Source: an uncultured Alsobacter sp. (GTDB lineage: Bacteria; Pseudomonadota; Alphaproteobacteria; Rhizobiales; Beijerinckiaceae). Taken from it: a DNA stretch of 64,000 nt. Below are positions 1 through 12,634 of this stretch, in pieces (within the stretch, counting starts at the first letter, position 1; each line of letters starts with the position of its first letter). The position numbers and the translations under genes were made by a program. A model generated the notes under the pieces. It did not search any database. It was not told the origin of the DNA and was given only the letters and a program-made list of their open reading frames with translations. Where the stretch lies: the NCBI RefSeq assembly GCF_945952055.1, contig NZ_CAMFHB010000011.1, forward strand, positions 1-64,000. The letters run 5' to 3'.

Positions 1-212
1 GCGCGCTCGATGGTGGCCATGCGGGAGAAGGTGCGCTTCTCGCCGTAGGGCACCTCCACGGGCGCGCCGTGCACCAGCACCTCGTCGCCGGGGTTGATGG
101 TGACGCCGCCTTCGAGCTTCACGTGGGCGTGAAGGCTCTCGAACGTGTTCTCCACTTCGATGATGCAGGGAACCTGCTCGGTCTTGCGTGACAGGGGGTT
201 GAGCCAGCTCAT
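1..212 (-). CDS. Conserved photosynthesis-cluster protein, 3' end beyond window
   Basis: Partial gene: the first 70 or so codons are visible and the rest lies outside the window. The ATG at 212 overlaps the puhC stop as ATGA and follows an AGGAGAG ribosome site, so it is the next cistron of the puhABC operon. The N-terminus reads MSWLNPLSRK and continues as a soluble, beta-rich stretch with no membrane segment or signal peptide. Small proteins of this type are known immediately after puhC in other alphaproteobacterial photosynthesis clusters, but I know of no assigned function. Role in photosynthetic complex assembly is inferred only from position. Confidence 0.6.
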   Translation of the reverse strand, partial: MSWLNPLSRKTEQVPCIIEVENTFESLHAHVKLEGGVTINPGDEVLVHGAPVEVPYGEKRTFSRMATIER

Positions 213-688
213 CGTCCCGCTCTCCTGGTGTCGAGCAACGCGGCGAAGGCCGCGGCATTGGTTGCACCAAATCCGTTGAGGTTGATCCGCTGTCCGGTCA
301 CGGTGTCCGACAGCGTGAGGGCCCCGTCCTCCCAGAGGATCAGGCGCCAAGGTTGATCGAGCCCGATGCCGCGCAGCTTGCGGTCGCGATCGATGCCGCG
401 CAGCGAGCCGCGCAGGAATCCGCCCTCTTCCGGGGCGAGGATCTTGATGGCCTCGCCGGAGCGTGCGTCCACGATCGTGATCGTGTCGTCATCGGCGCGC
501 AAGTAGCTGATGTCGCGGATTGACACCGGCGCGGTGGTCGGGTTGTGCAGCGTCCCGATGTCGGTCATGCGGCCGAAGGCGGCGGCGACGATGCTGAAGA
601 CGACCATCAGGCCCATGCCGATCAGCAGCGGCTTGGGGAAGGTCTTTCCCCGGCGCATGTCCGCCTTCGCGAAGGTGCCGTGAGCCAT
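209..688 (-). CDS. puhC: PuhC, photosynthetic complex assembly protein
   Basis: 159-residue single-pass membrane protein that in Rhodobacter supports reaction centre and light-harvesting 1 (LH1) assembly. The start at 688 was chosen over a farther upstream in-frame start at 760 because it is preceded by a strong GAGGAGGG site and gives the normal N-terminus MAHGTFAKADMRRGKTFPK. One hydrophobic segment (about residues 22-40) is followed by a periplasmic domain of about 115 residues ending in a helical, Ala-rich tail. It lies 10 bp after puhB and its stop overlaps the next start. Length and position match the family; sequence conservation in this family is generally modest. Confidence 0.85.
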   Translation of the reverse strand: MAHGTFAKADMRRGKTFPKPLLIGMGLMVVFSIVAAAFGRMTDIGTLHNPTTAPVSIRDISYLRADDDTITIVDARSGEAIKILAPEEGGFLRGSLRGIDRDRKLRGIGLDQPWRLILWEDGALTLSDTVTGQRINLNGFGATNAAAFAALLDTRRAGR

Positions 689-698
689 CGATCCCTCC

Positions 699-1355
699 TC
701 AGCCCGCCGCGAGCGCGGGGCGCCCCAGGGGGGCCGCCGGAGCGGACGACGACACGGCACCGGCCTGCGGCCCCGTGAGCGACGCCGCCAGGGCCTCGCT
801 CAGGAGCTGGGCCGTCGCGGCGGCGTTGGGCACCGCGCGCAGCATCGGTTCGGGACGCGAGAAGCGCCACGGCCTGGCGTGGGGCCAGAGCACGAAATAG
901 GCGAGGCGCGTGCCATCGCGCAGCTGCAGCGGAATGTCGCCCGTGCCGTCCTCGTAGGGCCGCAGGGCGGCGCCGTCGATCTGCGTGTAGGGCAGGTTGA
1001 ACGTGACGGGCAGGGCGATGCCGATGCGCATCACGACGCGCCGGTTCGTGATCGTGTAGACCGTGGTCCGCGCCACGCCCCAGGCGATCAGCGCCAGGAG
1101 CGACAGGGCGCCGGCGGCCAGCACCGCGAAGGTGGCGACGGCCGCGGCCGCGTCGGCCAGGGAGCCGCCGTCATAGAGGATGCCCATGACGCGCCAGACC
1201 GCCAGGACGCCGAAATAGATCGCGATGCCGCGCAGGTGGAAGGCGCGCAGCGCCACGCTGCGCGCATCCGGCGCGCCGCGCCACAGGACGTGCTCTCCCC
1301 GGGGCGGGAGAGCCGGCAGGCCGGCGACCGGCTCGACGTCGTATTCGCTGCTCAC
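699..1355 (-). CDS. puhB: PuhB, photosynthetic complex assembly protein (PH-like domain)
   Basis: 218 residues. PuhB is a membrane protein needed for efficient reaction centre assembly. An N-terminal motif with VLWRGAPD is followed by two to three hydrophobic segments (about 38-60, 70-105) and a bacterial pleckstrin-homology-like segment containing YTITNRRVVMR and LPYTQID, which is the usual family signature. The start at 1355 forms an ATGA overlap with the puhA stop, so translation is probably coupled. Gene order puhA-puhB-puhC is as in other phototrophic alphaproteobacteria. Confidence 0.92.
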   Translation of the reverse strand: MSSEYDVEPVAGLPALPPRGEHVLWRGAPDARSVALRAFHLRGIAIYFGVLAVWRVMGILYDGGSLADAAAAVATFAVLAAGALSLLALIAWGVARTTVYTITNRRVVMRIGIALPVTFNLPYTQIDGAALRPYEDGTGDIPLQLRDGTRLAYFVLWPHARPWRFSRPEPMLRAVPNAAATAQLLSEALAASLTGPQAGAVSSSAPAAPLGRPALAAG

Positions 1356-2122
1356 AGGATCGGCTCCGCGCGCTCACGGGTGGCGTACAGCATGCCGCCG
1401 CCGTAGTAGCCGGTGATCTTGTCCTCTTCCTGCAGGGTCACCTGCGCCGGGTTCTTCGTCTGCGGCACGCCGGCGAAGTGCGTCGACTTCAGGGCATGGA
1501 CGTAGACGTGCCCGCGGTCGCCGTTGACCAGCGTGAAGGTGATGGGCAGCAGGACCTTCGGCCCGTTGGTCACCGACACCTCGAGGTAGCGGACCGTGTG
1601 CTCGGACGTGTCGACCCAGATGTCGGAGATCGTGCCGGCCGACTTGCGGTCGCAGCCCATCACCCGGTAGCCGCGCGGGTCGGGATCATGCGGATCGACC
1701 ACCCAGCCCTCGAGCGAGCTGATGGGGACGATGCGCGGATTGCCGTGCAGGTTGAGGTCCGCCCGGTCGGCGCGCTCGGCCCACGAGGCCGGTCCGACGC
1801 CGTCGGCCAGCGGATTGCCCGTGGGCTCCAGCGGCGCGCCGGCGAAGGGAGCGATCTTCTTGGCCTTGATCGGCCGCGTGTCGCGCTTGTCGTTGGGCAC
1901 GCTCACGCTGCCCTGGCCGTGGGCGAGCAGGAAGGTCTTCGCGTCGGGAATGAAGGGCCAGCCCCAGATGCCGACCTTGCCGGTCTTGTCGTTCTCGAGC
2001 GGGTAGCCCTCGCGGCGATCTTCCTGGCGAATGTAGAAGATCAGCCCCGCGAAGAAGACCCAGAAGGCGTACAGCACCACCTGGGCCACGTCGATGTTCT
2101 GGGTCAATGCGCCTCTCAGCAT
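1352..2122 (-). CDS. puhA: PuhA, reaction centre H subunit
   Basis: 256 residues, normal length for the H subunit, which caps the cytoplasmic face of the L/M reaction centre and shapes proton delivery to quinone QB. One transmembrane helix lies near the N-terminus (about residues 12-32, with AQVVLYAFWVFFAGLIFY), followed directly by the conserved basic/acidic stretch RQEDRREGYPLE. The remainder is a soluble PRC-barrel-type cytoplasmic domain. It lies 15 bp downstream of lhaA and is translationally coupled to puhB. The genes for subunits L and M (pufLM) are not in this window. Confidence 0.97.
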   Translation of the reverse strand: MLRGALTQNIDVAQVVLYAFWVFFAGLIFYIRQEDRREGYPLENDKTGKVGIWGWPFIPDAKTFLLAHGQGSVSVPNDKRDTRPIKAKKIAPFAGAPLEPTGNPLADGVGPASWAERADRADLNLHGNPRIVPISSLEGWVVDPHDPDPRGYRVMGCDRKSAGTISDIWVDTSEHTVRYLEVSVTNGPKVLLPITFTLVNGDRGHVYVHALKSTHFAGVPQTKNPAQVTLQEEDKITGYYGGGMLYATRERAEPIL

Positions 2123-2137
2123 GGGGCTCTCCTGCGT

Positions 2138-3577
2138 TCAACCCGTGATCCCGGCGAGGCCGAGATTCGAAGACTTGTGATCGGCGGCATCGCGCCGCCT
2201 GCGTACGAGCGGTCCCAGCGCCACCAGGGCGACGAAGAGGACCAGGATTTCGATGTGGTAGACGACCGAGTAGGGCACCGACGGGTCGGCCATGACCTCG
2301 CCCAGCGCGCCGCTGGAGCCGCGTTCCGCGATCACGTCGCGCAGCACGCCGCCCGCCGCGATGGCGATGCCGGCGGCGGTGGCCTGCGCCGCGCCCCAGG
2401 CGCCCAGCGCCAGGCCGCTTTCGCCGCTGTCGCGCGCCGCCGCCATGGTGCCGGTCAGCGTGCCGTGGCCGAACAGGCCGGCACCGAAGCCGATCAGCGT
2501 CACGCCGGCGGCGAAGAGCGGACCGGAGGAGAGCGGCGCGGCGAAGATCACCGCCGAGAAGGCGGCGATGCCCGCCAGCACGCCGAGCGCCGCCACGCGG
2601 TGCGGATCGGCGCCGTTGTTGAGCCGGCGTGCCGCGAGCATCAGGCCGACGATGCCGCCCGCGGCGAGCGCCGCGGTGAGCGCGGTCGTCTGGCTGACCG
2701 AAAGCTTCAGGATCTGTCCGCCATAGGGCTCGAGCAGGATGTCCTGCATGCTGAAGGCGGCCGTGCCGATGCCCGTGGCCAGCAGGCGCCGGCGTGCATG
2801 GGGCCCGCGCATGAACGCGGCCCAGGCCTGCGAGAAGCGCGGCCGGGCGAGATCGGCGCGGGTGAGCGAGGGATTGCGCGGCTCCTGCTTCCAGAGCGCG
2901 AAGATGTTCACCAGCAGCGTCACGACGGCCGCGCCCTGGATCACCTGGATGAGGCGCAGCTGGCTGAAATGCGCCAGCAGGGCGCCGAAGACCACGGCGC
3001 TGCCCACCATGCCGACCAGCAGCATGACGCAGAGCAGGGCGACGACCTTGGGCCGGGCATGGGCGGGGGCGAGATCGGTGGCGAGCGTCAGGCCCACGGT
3101 CTGCACCGTGTGGAGGCCGGCGCCGACGAGGAGGAAGGCGAGCGCGGCCGCCGGCTGGCCGACCCAGGAGGGGCCGGTGGTGACGTCACCCGACAGGAGG
3201 ATCAGGGCGAACGGCATGATCGCCAGGCCGCCGAACTGCAGCATGGTGCCGAACCAGATGAACGGCACACGTCGCCAGCCCAGCACCGAGCGATAAGTGT
3301 CGGAGCGATGGCCGATCATGGCCCGCAGCGGCGCGAAGAACAGCGGCAGCGACACCATCACCGCGACGATCCAGGCCGGGACGCCGAGCTCGACGATCAT
3401 CACCCGGTTGAGCGTGCCGATGACCAGCACGGCGGCCATGCCCACCGTCACCTGGAACAGCGACAGCCGCAGCAGGCGCCCGAGCGGCAGCTCGGGCGTG
3501 GCGGCGTCGGCGAAGGGCAGGAACTGCGGCCCCAGCGAGATCCAGGTGTTGGTGAGCTTGCGGCCGGGGATTTTCAT
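2138..3577 (-). CDS. lhaA: LhaA, PucC-family light-harvesting 1 assembly factor
   Basis: 479-residue polytopic membrane protein of the BCH1/PucC branch of the major facilitator superfamily, with about 12 hydrophobic segments. Family landmarks are visible: TLNRVMIVELGVPAW after the first helix and GHRSDTYRSVLGWRRVPF in the first cytoplasmic loop. The start at 3577 forms an ATGA overlap with the bchM stop and begins MKIPGRKLTNTW; an in-frame start 72 bp upstream lies inside bchM and is rejected. LhaA promotes LH1 assembly and may deliver bacteriochlorophyll. A paralogue is at 15412-16770. Confidence 0.93.
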   Translation of the reverse strand: MKIPGRKLTNTWISLGPQFLPFADAATPELPLGRLLRLSLFQVTVGMAAVLVIGTLNRVMIVELGVPAWIVAVMVSLPLFFAPLRAMIGHRSDTYRSVLGWRRVPFIWFGTMLQFGGLAIMPFALILLSGDVTTGPSWVGQPAAALAFLLVGAGLHTVQTVGLTLATDLAPAHARPKVVALLCVMLLVGMVGSAVVFGALLAHFSQLRLIQVIQGAAVVTLLVNIFALWKQEPRNPSLTRADLARPRFSQAWAAFMRGPHARRRLLATGIGTAAFSMQDILLEPYGGQILKLSVSQTTALTAALAAGGIVGLMLAARRLNNGADPHRVAALGVLAGIAAFSAVIFAAPLSSGPLFAAGVTLIGFGAGLFGHGTLTGTMAAARDSGESGLALGAWGAAQATAAGIAIAAGGVLRDVIAERGSSGALGEVMADPSVPYSVVYHIEILVLFVALVALGPLVRRRRDAADHKSSNLGLAGITG

Positions 3578-4275
3578 CGATGGACGAGCTCCATCGCCTG
3601 CGAGGTGTAGAAGCCGCTGGCCACGCGCAGCGTGCGCCCGCAGCCCCACGCGGCGAGGCCCGGATCGCGCGCGATGGCGCGGCGCAGGGCGTCCTCGGCG
3701 ATCGGCTCGATGGCGGGAGACCGGTCGCTGCGCGGGAACGCCTTGCCGGCGAGCCAGAACAGCATCAGGGCCGGAGAGCGGGGCGCGAAGGTGAAGAGCA
3801 TCGAGTGGCGGCTGCGCCTGGCGAAGCCGTCGAGCACCCGCACCACGTCGGTGGCCTTGTAGTGGATGAGCGAGTCCATCGCGACCACATGGTCGAACTC
3901 GCCGAGCGCCTGGTCGAACATGTCGCCGACGCGGAAGTCGATGGTGCGCGTGGCGGGGTCGTCCTGGGCGCGGTCGCGGGCCAGGCCCACGAGCGTCGGC
4001 GACAGGTCGATCGCCACCACGTGGGCGCCGCGCCGCGCAGCCTCCACGGCCAGCGCTCCGGTGCCGCAGCCCGCGTCGAGGATGCGCCTGCCGTGGAGAT
4101 CGGCCGGCAGCCAGTCGAGCAAGGTGCCGCGCATGCGGTCGCGGCCGGCCCGCACCGTGGCACGGATGCGGCCCACCGGCGCGTCGGAGGTCAGGCGCTT
4201 CCAGGCATCCACGGCGGTGCGGTCGAAGTAGGTCTCGAGCTGACCGCGGCGACGGCTGTATGTGGCGGTGGGCAT
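3574..4275 (-). CDS. bchM: Magnesium protoporphyrin IX methyltransferase BchM
   Basis: 233 residues. Transfers a methyl group from S-adenosylmethionine to the C13 propionate of Mg-protoporphyrin IX. The Rossmann motif I ILDAGCGTGA is at about residues 65-74, with the acidic binding residue at VVAIDLS further on. It lies 12 bp after bchL, in the standard order bchH-bchL-bchM, so it directly follows the gene for the chelatase subunit that produces its substrate. The stop overlaps the lhaA start. Confidence 0.96.
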   Translation of the reverse strand: MPTATYSRRRGQLETYFDRTAVDAWKRLTSDAPVGRIRATVRAGRDRMRGTLLDWLPADLHGRRILDAGCGTGALAVEAARRGAHVVAIDLSPTLVGLARDRAQDDPATRTIDFRVGDMFDQALGEFDHVVAMDSLIHYKATDVVRVLDGFARRSRHSMLFTFAPRSPALMLFWLAGKAFPRSDRSPAIEPIAEDALRRAIARDPGLAAWGCGRTLRVASGFYTSQAMELVHR

Positions 4276-4287
4276 GCTGTCTCCCCC

Positions 4288-5196
<909 letters not shown>

Positions 5197-8100
5197 CTAT
5201 GCGGCCACGGCGACGGACGAGCCGACGCCTTCGAGGCGATCTTCGAGGTCTTCGCTGGCTTGCCGCAGCGCTTCGAGCGTGGCCTCGTCGGGCGTCCAGT
5301 AGTGACGCTCGTGGGCCTCGATCAGGCGGTTGGCGAGCCTTGCGGACGCGGTCGGGTTCAGCGCCGCCAGGCGCTCCCGCATCGCATCGTCCAGCACGAA
5401 GGTTTGGGTGAGCTGCTGGTAGACCCACGGCGCGACCTCGCCCGTGGTGGCCGACCAGCCCATGGTGTTGAGGACGTGTTCCTCGATCTGCCGCACGCCC
5501 TCGTAGCCGTGGCTGAGCATGCCCTCGTACCACTTGGGGTTCAGCATGCGGGTGCGGGTCTCCAGCGCCACCTGTTCGCCCAGCGAGCGGACCACGCCTT
5601 CGCCGCGCGTCTGGTCGCCGATGTAGACCGGCGCCGCCGTGCCGCCCCGGGCGCGACGCGCGGCGCGGCTGATGCCGCCCAGCGTGTCGAAGTAGTGGCT
5701 GATGGTGGTGACGCCGAGCTCGACGCTGTCCAGGTTCTGGTAGGCGAGGTCGACGCGCGCCAGCAGCGACTGCAGCAGCGCATGCTGCTGCACGGGCTTG
5801 CCGTCGCGGGCATAGGCGAAGTTCTTGCGGCGGGTGTAGACCTCGGCCAGCTCGTCCTCGTCGTCCCAGCGGCTGTTCTCGACGATGTGGTTGACGTTCG
5901 AGCCATAGGCGCCGTCGGCATTGCCGAAGACGCGCAGCGCCGCGGTGGCGAGGTCGCAGCCCTGCTCGGCCATCGTCGCCAGCGCATGCTTGCGGACGAA
6001 GTTCATCTCGACCGGCTCGTCGGCCGCGGCCGCCGCGTGGCAGGCTTCGGCGAGCAGCCGGACCTGCAGGGGCAGCAGGTCGCGGAAGATGCCCGACAGG
6101 GTGATCAGCACGTCGACGCGCGGCCGGCCGAGCTCCTCGAGCGGGATCAGCGTCGCCCCGGCGAGGCGGCCGTAGCTGTCGAAGCGCGGCTTCGCGCCGA
6201 GCAGCGCGAGGGCCTGGGCGATCGGTCCGCCCTCGTTCTTCAGGTTGTCGGTTCCCCACAGCACCAGGGCGACCGTCTCCGGCATCGCATGGCCGTCTGC
6301 GGCATGGCGCTCCAGCATCCGCTCGGCCTGGCGGGCGCCGTCGCGCATCGCGTAGGCGCTGGGGATCCGGAAGGGATCGAAGCCGTGCAGGTTGCGGCCG
6401 GTCGGCAGCACCTCGGGCGTGCGCAGCACGTCGCCGCCGGGCGCGGGGGCGATGAAGCGCGCATCGAGCGCCCGCATCAGCGCGGGCAGCTCGTGGTCCT
6501 TGGCCATCAGCCGGTCGGAGGAGGCGAGCCTGGCGAGCGCGTCGCGCTGCGCCGGATCGACCGGCAGTCCGGCCGCGGCCAGTGCGGCCTCGGGGCTGGC
6601 TCCGGCGACGATGGCGTCGTAGGCGGCGCGCGGCAGCGGGCTCGGCATCGTGGAGGTCGCCATCGCCTCCAGCATGTCGGCGCGCTGCGGTGCGGAGAGC
6701 GCCTCGCCGACCACGTGCAGGCCGTGCGGGATGAGGGTGTATTCCAGCTCCAGGACCGCGTGGCCGAGGGCGGCGATGTGGCCGGCGGCGTCCTCGCCCC
6801 AGGCCGGCTCGGCGGCGGCGAGATCGACGACGGCGGCCTGGGCCTGGATCAGCCCGGCGAGGTCGTGGCGCTCGCCGTCGGCCTGCGGGTCGAGGCCGCG
6901 CCAGCGTTCGATCGAGGCCTTGAGGTCGATCAGGCCGCGGTAGAGGCCCGCATGCGCGATCGGCGGCGTCAGGTAGCTGACGAGCGTCGCGGCGGCCCGG
7001 CGCTTGGCGATCGCGCCTTCCGAGGGGTTGTTGCCCGCGTAGAGGTAGATGTTCGGCAGGTCGCCGATCAGCCGGTCGGGCCAGTCGCGGCCCGAGAGGC
7101 CGGCCTGCTTGCCGGGCATGAACTCGAGCGCGCCGTGCGTGCCGAAATGCAGCACCGCGTGCGCGCCGAAGTCCTCGCGCATCCAGCGGTAGAACGCCGT
7201 GAAGGCATGGGTCGGCGCGAAGCTCTTCTCGAAGAGGAGCCTCATCGGGTCGCCCTCGTAGCCGAAGGCCGGCTGCACGCCGACGAAGACGTTCCCGAAC
7301 TGGGCGCCGAGCACGAAGATCGACGAGCCGTCGCTCTGGTGCCGGCCGGGTGCGGGACCCCAGGCCGTCTCGATTTCCTTGAGCCAGGGCTCGCGGCGGA
7401 CGTGGTCGTCGGCGGAGATGCGCGCGTGCACGTTGGCATGGGCGCCGTAGCGCTCGCGGTTGCCGTTGATGATGCGCTCGCGCAGCTCGTCGACGGACGC
7501 CGGCAGGTCGACCGTGTAGCCCTCCGCCTTCAGCGCGGTCAGCGTGCGCATCAGCGATTCGAAGACCGAGAGATAGGCGGCGGTGCCGGTGTTGCCGCCG
7601 TTGGGCGGGAAGTTGAACAGCACGACGCCGAGGCGCCGCTCGGCCTGGCGGGTCCGGCGCAGCGTGACGAGACGGTCGACGCGCGCGGCCAGCATCTCGG
7701 CGCGATCGGCGCAGGGCTGCATGTCGCGGTCGCCGATGCCGGCCTCGAAGACGCAGCCGCGGTGGCAGCCGGTGCAGGCCTGGCCCGCCTTGTCGGAGCG
7801 GCCGCCGAAGACCATCGGGCCGGTGGCGCCGTCGAGCTCGGGGATGGCCACCATGATGGTGGATTCGACGGGCAGGAGCCCACGGTCCGAGGCGCCCCAC
7901 TGCTCGAGCGTCTGCAGCTCGGCGGGATGGGCCGCCACGTAGGGAACGTCGAGCGCGGCCAGCACGTCGGCGGCGGCGGCGGCGTCGTTGTAGGCCGGGC
8001 CGCCGACCAGCGAGAAGCCTGTGAGGGACACGAGCGCGTCCACCGTGGTGCGGCCGTCGCGGCGGAAGAACTGCTCGATGGCCGGGCGGCTGTCGAGGCC

Positions 8101-8958
8101 GCTCGAGAAGGCCGGGACGACGGTGAGGCCGCGCTTCTCGAGCGCCTCGATCACGCCGTCGTAGTGCGCCGCGTTGCCGGCCAGCATGTAGGACCGCAGG
8201 CCCAGCACGCCGACCGTCCCGCGCTTGCCGCCGGCCGGCAGAGCCGACGCCTTCTCGGCGATGCGGCCCTTCATGCGCGGGTGATAGACGCCGACGTCCG
8301 GATAGGAGACCGGCGCGGCGGCCTTGAGCGTGCCGCGCAGCGCGCGCCGCGGGCCGTCCGCGTAGCGGTCGACCAGCATGCGGATCATGTTGGCGATGTT
8401 CTCGTCGGATCCGGCGAGCCAGTACTGCAGGGCCAGGAAATACACCCGCACGTCCTGGGCCGTGCCGGGGATGAAGCGCAGGATCTGCGGCAGGCGCTTC
8501 AGCATCTTCATCTGCTTGGCGCCGGCGCTGGCGTTGCGGTCCTTGCCGTTGCCGCGCAGGCGCTTGAGGAAGGACAGGGCGCCGCCGCCGCTGCCGTCCA
8601 TGGTGAAGCGGCCGGCGCGGGTGAGCTTCATCACCTCGCTGGCCGACAGCAGGCTCAGCATGGCGTCGCATCCGCCGCGACGCGCCGCCAGGTCCGGCAG
8701 CACGGCGTCGAAATGGTCCTCCATGAACAGCATCGCGTTGATCACGATGTCGGCCCGGGCGATGTCGTCGCGACAGCGCGACAGGCCCACCGGATCGGCG
8801 CTCCACTCCGAGGCGGCGTGCAGCGTCACCGTGAGCCCGGGGCACTCCTGGCGCAGCATGCGCGCCGCGCGCTCCGTCGCGCTCGCGAGATGGGTGTCCA
8901 TCGTCACGATCACGACACGCACGGGGATCGCGTTACCGGCCGAAGTGGGCTTTGGCAT
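5197..8958 (-). CDS. bchH: Magnesium chelatase subunit BchH
   Basis: 1253 residues, typical for the large porphyrin-binding subunit that inserts Mg2+ into protoporphyrin IX with BchI and BchD; those two are not in this window. N-terminal [12 protein letters not shown] is the family opening, followed by the CobN/Mg-chelatase domain, including [20 protein letters not shown] and [15 protein letters not shown]. The ATG at 8958 overlaps the bchB stop by 26 bp and lacks a clear ribosome site; a GTG just after the bchB stop, at VRVVIV (residue 13), is an alternative start. bchB-bchH-bchL order is canonical. Confidence 0.96.
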   Translation of the reverse strand: MPKPTSAGNAIPVRVVIVTMDTHLASATERAARMLRQECPGLTVTLHAASEWSADPVGLSRCRDDIARADIVINAMLFMEDHFDAVLPDLAARRGGCDAMLSLLSASEVMKLTRAGRFTMDGSGGGALSFLKRLRGNGKDRNASAGAKQMKMLKRLPQILRFIPGTAQDVRVYFLALQYWLAGSDENIANMIRMLVDRYADGPRRALRGTLKAAAPVSYPDVGVYHPRMKGRIAEKASALPAGGKRGTVGVLGLRSYMLAGNAAHYDGVIEALEKRGLTVVPAFSSGLDSRPAIEQFFRRDGRTTVDALVSLTGFSLVGGPAYNDAAAAADVLAALDVPYVAAHPAELQTLEQWGASDRGLLPVESTIMVAIPELDGATGPMVFGGRSDKAGQACTGCHRGCVFEAGIGDRDMQPCADRAEMLAARVDRLVTLRRTRQAERRLGVVLFNFPPNGGNTGTAAYLSVFESLMRTLTALKAEGYTVDLPASVDELRERIINGNRERYGAHANVHARISADDHVRREPWLKEIETAWGPAPGRHQSDGSSIFVLGAQFGNVFVGVQPAFGYEGDPMRLLFEKSFAPTHAFTAFYRWMREDFGAHAVLHFGTHGALEFMPGKQAGLSGRDWPDRLIGDLPNIYLYAGNNPSEGAIAKRRAAATLVSYLTPPIAHAGLYRGLIDLKASIERWRGLDPQADGERHDLAGLIQAQAAVVDLAAAEPAWGEDAAGHIAALGHAVLELEYTLIPHGLHVVGEALSAPQRADMLEAMATSTMPSPLPRAAYDAIVAGASPEAALAAAGLPVDPAQRDALARLASSDRLMAKDHELPALMRALDARFIAPAPGGDVLRTPEVLPTGRNLHGFDPFRIPSAYAMRDGARQAERMLERHAADGHAMPETVALVLWGTDNLKNEGGPIAQALALLGAKPRFDSYGRLAGATLIPLEELGRPRVDVLITLSGIFRDLLPLQVRLLAEACHAAAAADEPVEMNFVRKHALATMAEQGCDLATAALRVFGNADGAYGSNVNHIVENSRWDDEDELAEVYTRRKNFAYARDGKPVQQHALLQSLLARVDLAYQNLDSVELGVTTISHYFDTLGGISRAARRARGGTAAPVYIGDQTRGEGVVRSLGEQVALETRTRMLNPKWYEGMLSHGYEGVRQIEEHVLNTMGWSATTGEVAPWVYQQLTQTFVLDDAMRERLAALNPTASARLANRLIEAHERHYWTPDEATLEALRQASEDLEDRLEGVGSSVAVAA

Positions 8959-10579
8959 CGTAGAGCGTCTCGACGGTGATCAGGGCGACGCCGCGCTCGC
9001 GCGCGAAGCGTTCCGTGTTGTTGCGAGCCTTGCCCCGCACGAAGAACGGGATCTTCTTCAGTTCCTTTTCGGCATCGGCGGCCCAGTTGACGATGATGGG
9101 CTGCCCGGGGGTGGGAGGCACGGCAGGAACGGGTGCTGCTGCGGCTGGTGCGGGATCGAGAAAGGCGGCGGGAGCCGGGGACAGGGGAGTTTGAGCTCCC
9201 GCCGCAAGGTCCGTGGTCGACGGCGCCTCGGAGGCACGCGCCGGCACGGCGTGTCCGAGGTGGGAAGGCGCGGCGTCGTCGTGGAATTCGCTGTCCTCGC
9301 GGAACATCGCGAGGAGGTGCTCTTCGAGGCCCATCATCAGCGGATGGACCCAGGTGTCGAAGATGACGTTGGCGCCCTCGAACCCCATCTGGGGCGAGGT
9401 GCGGGCCGGGAAGTCCTGCACGTGGACCGGCGCCGAGATGACCGCGCAGGGCACGCCGAGCCGCTTGGCGATGTGCCGCTCCATCTGCGTGCCGAGCACC
9501 AGCTCGGGCTGTAGCGCGGAGATGCGGGCCTCGACCTCCAGGTAGTCGTCCGTGATCAGCGGATCCAGGCCGAGGCCCGCAGCCGCCTCGCGAACCTCGC
9601 GGGCGAACTCGCGGCTGTAGGTGCCGAGCCCGACGACGTTGAAGCCGAGCTCCTGGGAGGCGATCCGGGCCGCCGCCAGGGCATGGGTGGCGTCGCCGAA
9701 GATGAAGACGCGCTTGCCCGTGAGGTAGGTCGAGTCGACCGAGCGCGAATACCAGGGCAGGCGCGACGTCGCGTCGGCCAGCACGGGGGCCGGGTCGACG
9801 CCGGCGATCTTCGCCACCTCCTCGATGAAGGCGCGGGTGGCGCCGACGCCGATCGGAACGGTGCGCACGGTGGGCTGCTTGAAGGTGCGCTCCAGCCAGG
9901 TCGCCGCAGTACCGGCGATCTCGGGATAGAGCACGACGTTGAAGTCGGCTTCGGGCAGGCGGGCGATGTCGGCGGGCGTGGCGCCCATCGGCGCCGTGAC
10001 GGCGACGTCGATGCCGAGCCGGGCCAGCAGGCCGGTGATCTCGCGGATGTCGTCGCGGTGCCGGAAGCCGAGCGCCGTCGGGCCGAGCAGGTTGCAGCGC
10101 GGGCGGCGGCCCGGCTCGCGCGGCTCGTCCTGAGAGGGCGCGCGGGCGAGCGTGCGGACGATCCGGTAGAAGGTCTCGGCCGCGCCCCAGTTCTCCTTCT
10201 TCTGGTAGGAGGGGAGCTCGAGCGGGATCACCGGAATCGGCAGGTTGAGCGCCTGGGCGAGACCGCCGGGATCGTCCTGGATGAGCTCGGCGGTGCACGA
10301 GGCGCCGACGATCATCGCCTGCGGCTGGAAGCGCTCATAGGCTTCGCGGGCCGCGTTCTTGAAGAGCTCGGCGGTGTCGCCGCCGAGGTCGCGCGCCTGG
10401 AACGTGGTGTAGGTCACCGGCGGCCGCTTGGAGCGGCGCTCGATCATCGTGAACAGCAGGTCGGCGTAGGTGTCGCCCTGGGGCGCATGCAGCACGTAGT
10501 GCAGGCCCTGCATGGCGGTGGCGACACGCATGGCCCCCACATGGGGCGGTCCTTCGTAGGTCCAGACGGTGAGCTGCAT
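8933..10579 (-). CDS. bchB: Light-independent protochlorophyllide reductase subunit B
   Basis: 548 residues. Catalytic subunit related to NifK, which forms a heterotetramer with BchN and reduces protochlorophyllide to chlorophyllide. Asp36, known as the unusual oxygen ligand of the NB cluster in Rhodobacter, is present in HAPQGD. The C-terminal domain carries [19 protein letters not shown], a conserved DPOR (dark protochlorophyllide oxidoreductase) B segment; an Ala/Pro-rich linker of about 60 residues precedes it. Only 3 bp separate it from bchN. The enzyme is oxygen-sensitive, which suits the oxygen-linked AerR/PpsR control next door. Confidence 0.97.
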   Translation of the reverse strand: MQLTVWTYEGPPHVGAMRVATAMQGLHYVLHAPQGDTYADLLFTMIERRSKRPPVTYTTFQARDLGGDTAELFKNAAREAYERFQPQAMIVGASCTAELIQDDPGGLAQALNLPIPVIPLELPSYQKKENWGAAETFYRIVRTLARAPSQDEPREPGRRPRCNLLGPTALGFRHRDDIREITGLLARLGIDVAVTAPMGATPADIARLPEADFNVVLYPEIAGTAATWLERTFKQPTVRTVPIGVGATRAFIEEVAKIAGVDPAPVLADATSRLPWYSRSVDSTYLTGKRVFIFGDATHALAAARIASQELGFNVVGLGTYSREFAREVREAAAGLGLDPLITDDYLEVEARISALQPELVLGTQMERHIAKRLGVPCAVISAPVHVQDFPARTSPQMGFEGANVIFDTWVHPLMMGLEEHLLAMFREDSEFHDDAAPSHLGHAVPARASEAPSTTDLAAGAQTPLSPAPAAFLDPAPAAAAPVPAVPPTPGQPIIVNWAADAEKELKKIPFFVRGKARNNTERFARERGVALITVETLYDAKAHFGR

Positions 10580-10582
10580 GGT

Positions 10583-12369
<1,787 letters not shown>

Positions 12370-12426
12370 TTTCCCCCGCCTCCCGGCGCGGCGCAGGCAG
12401 TGGCCCGCCTGTCGCCAACGTCCATG

Positions 12427-12456
12427 AGACTAGTGCCCGGCGGACCAAAGTGTCAA
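12427..12456 (-). promoter_or_regulatory. Predicted bchF superoperon promoter
   Basis: On the minus strand a perfect -35 TTGACA (12456-12451) is followed after 18 bp by TAGTCT (12432-12427), 58 bp before the bchF start. The -35 hexamer is the left half of the TGTCAA...TTGACG operator, so repressor binding would block polymerase. The same TTGACA-N18-TAGNNT layout occurs before the PucC-family gene at 15331-15360. No mapped transcription start is available. Confidence 0.55.
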
Positions 12457-12468
12457 TCAAACTTGACG
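12451..12468. promoter_or_regulatory. Predicted PpsR/CrtJ operator, bchF-aerR intergenic region
   Basis: TGTCAATCAAACTTGACG matches the known PpsR/CrtJ consensus TGT-N12-ACA except for the last base. It lies between divergent bchF and aerR. An abutting second imperfect site, CGTCATTTCGTATTTACA (12467-12484), matches except at its first base, giving a possible tandem pair as is common for this repressor. The two could serve both divergent transcripts. Confidence 0.6.
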
Positions 12469-12634
12469 TCATTTCGTATTTACACTCGGCCGGAATTGCG
12501 GTTTGATGTTGCCAAGCTTCCCCTATCAATGGGGGTGCGCATGGCCTATGCTCGTGTCCTGGATCCTCGTCGCAGGGCCGTCTTTTCGCGCAAGCCGAAG
12601 AAGGCACCCAGGACCCTGTGGGAAGGAGGGGCCC

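Noticed and set aside
12503-12634. Longer N-terminus for AerR
   Set aside because: The extra 44 residues overlap the regulatory region and lack a ribosome site, whereas GGAAGGAGGGG lies just before 12635.
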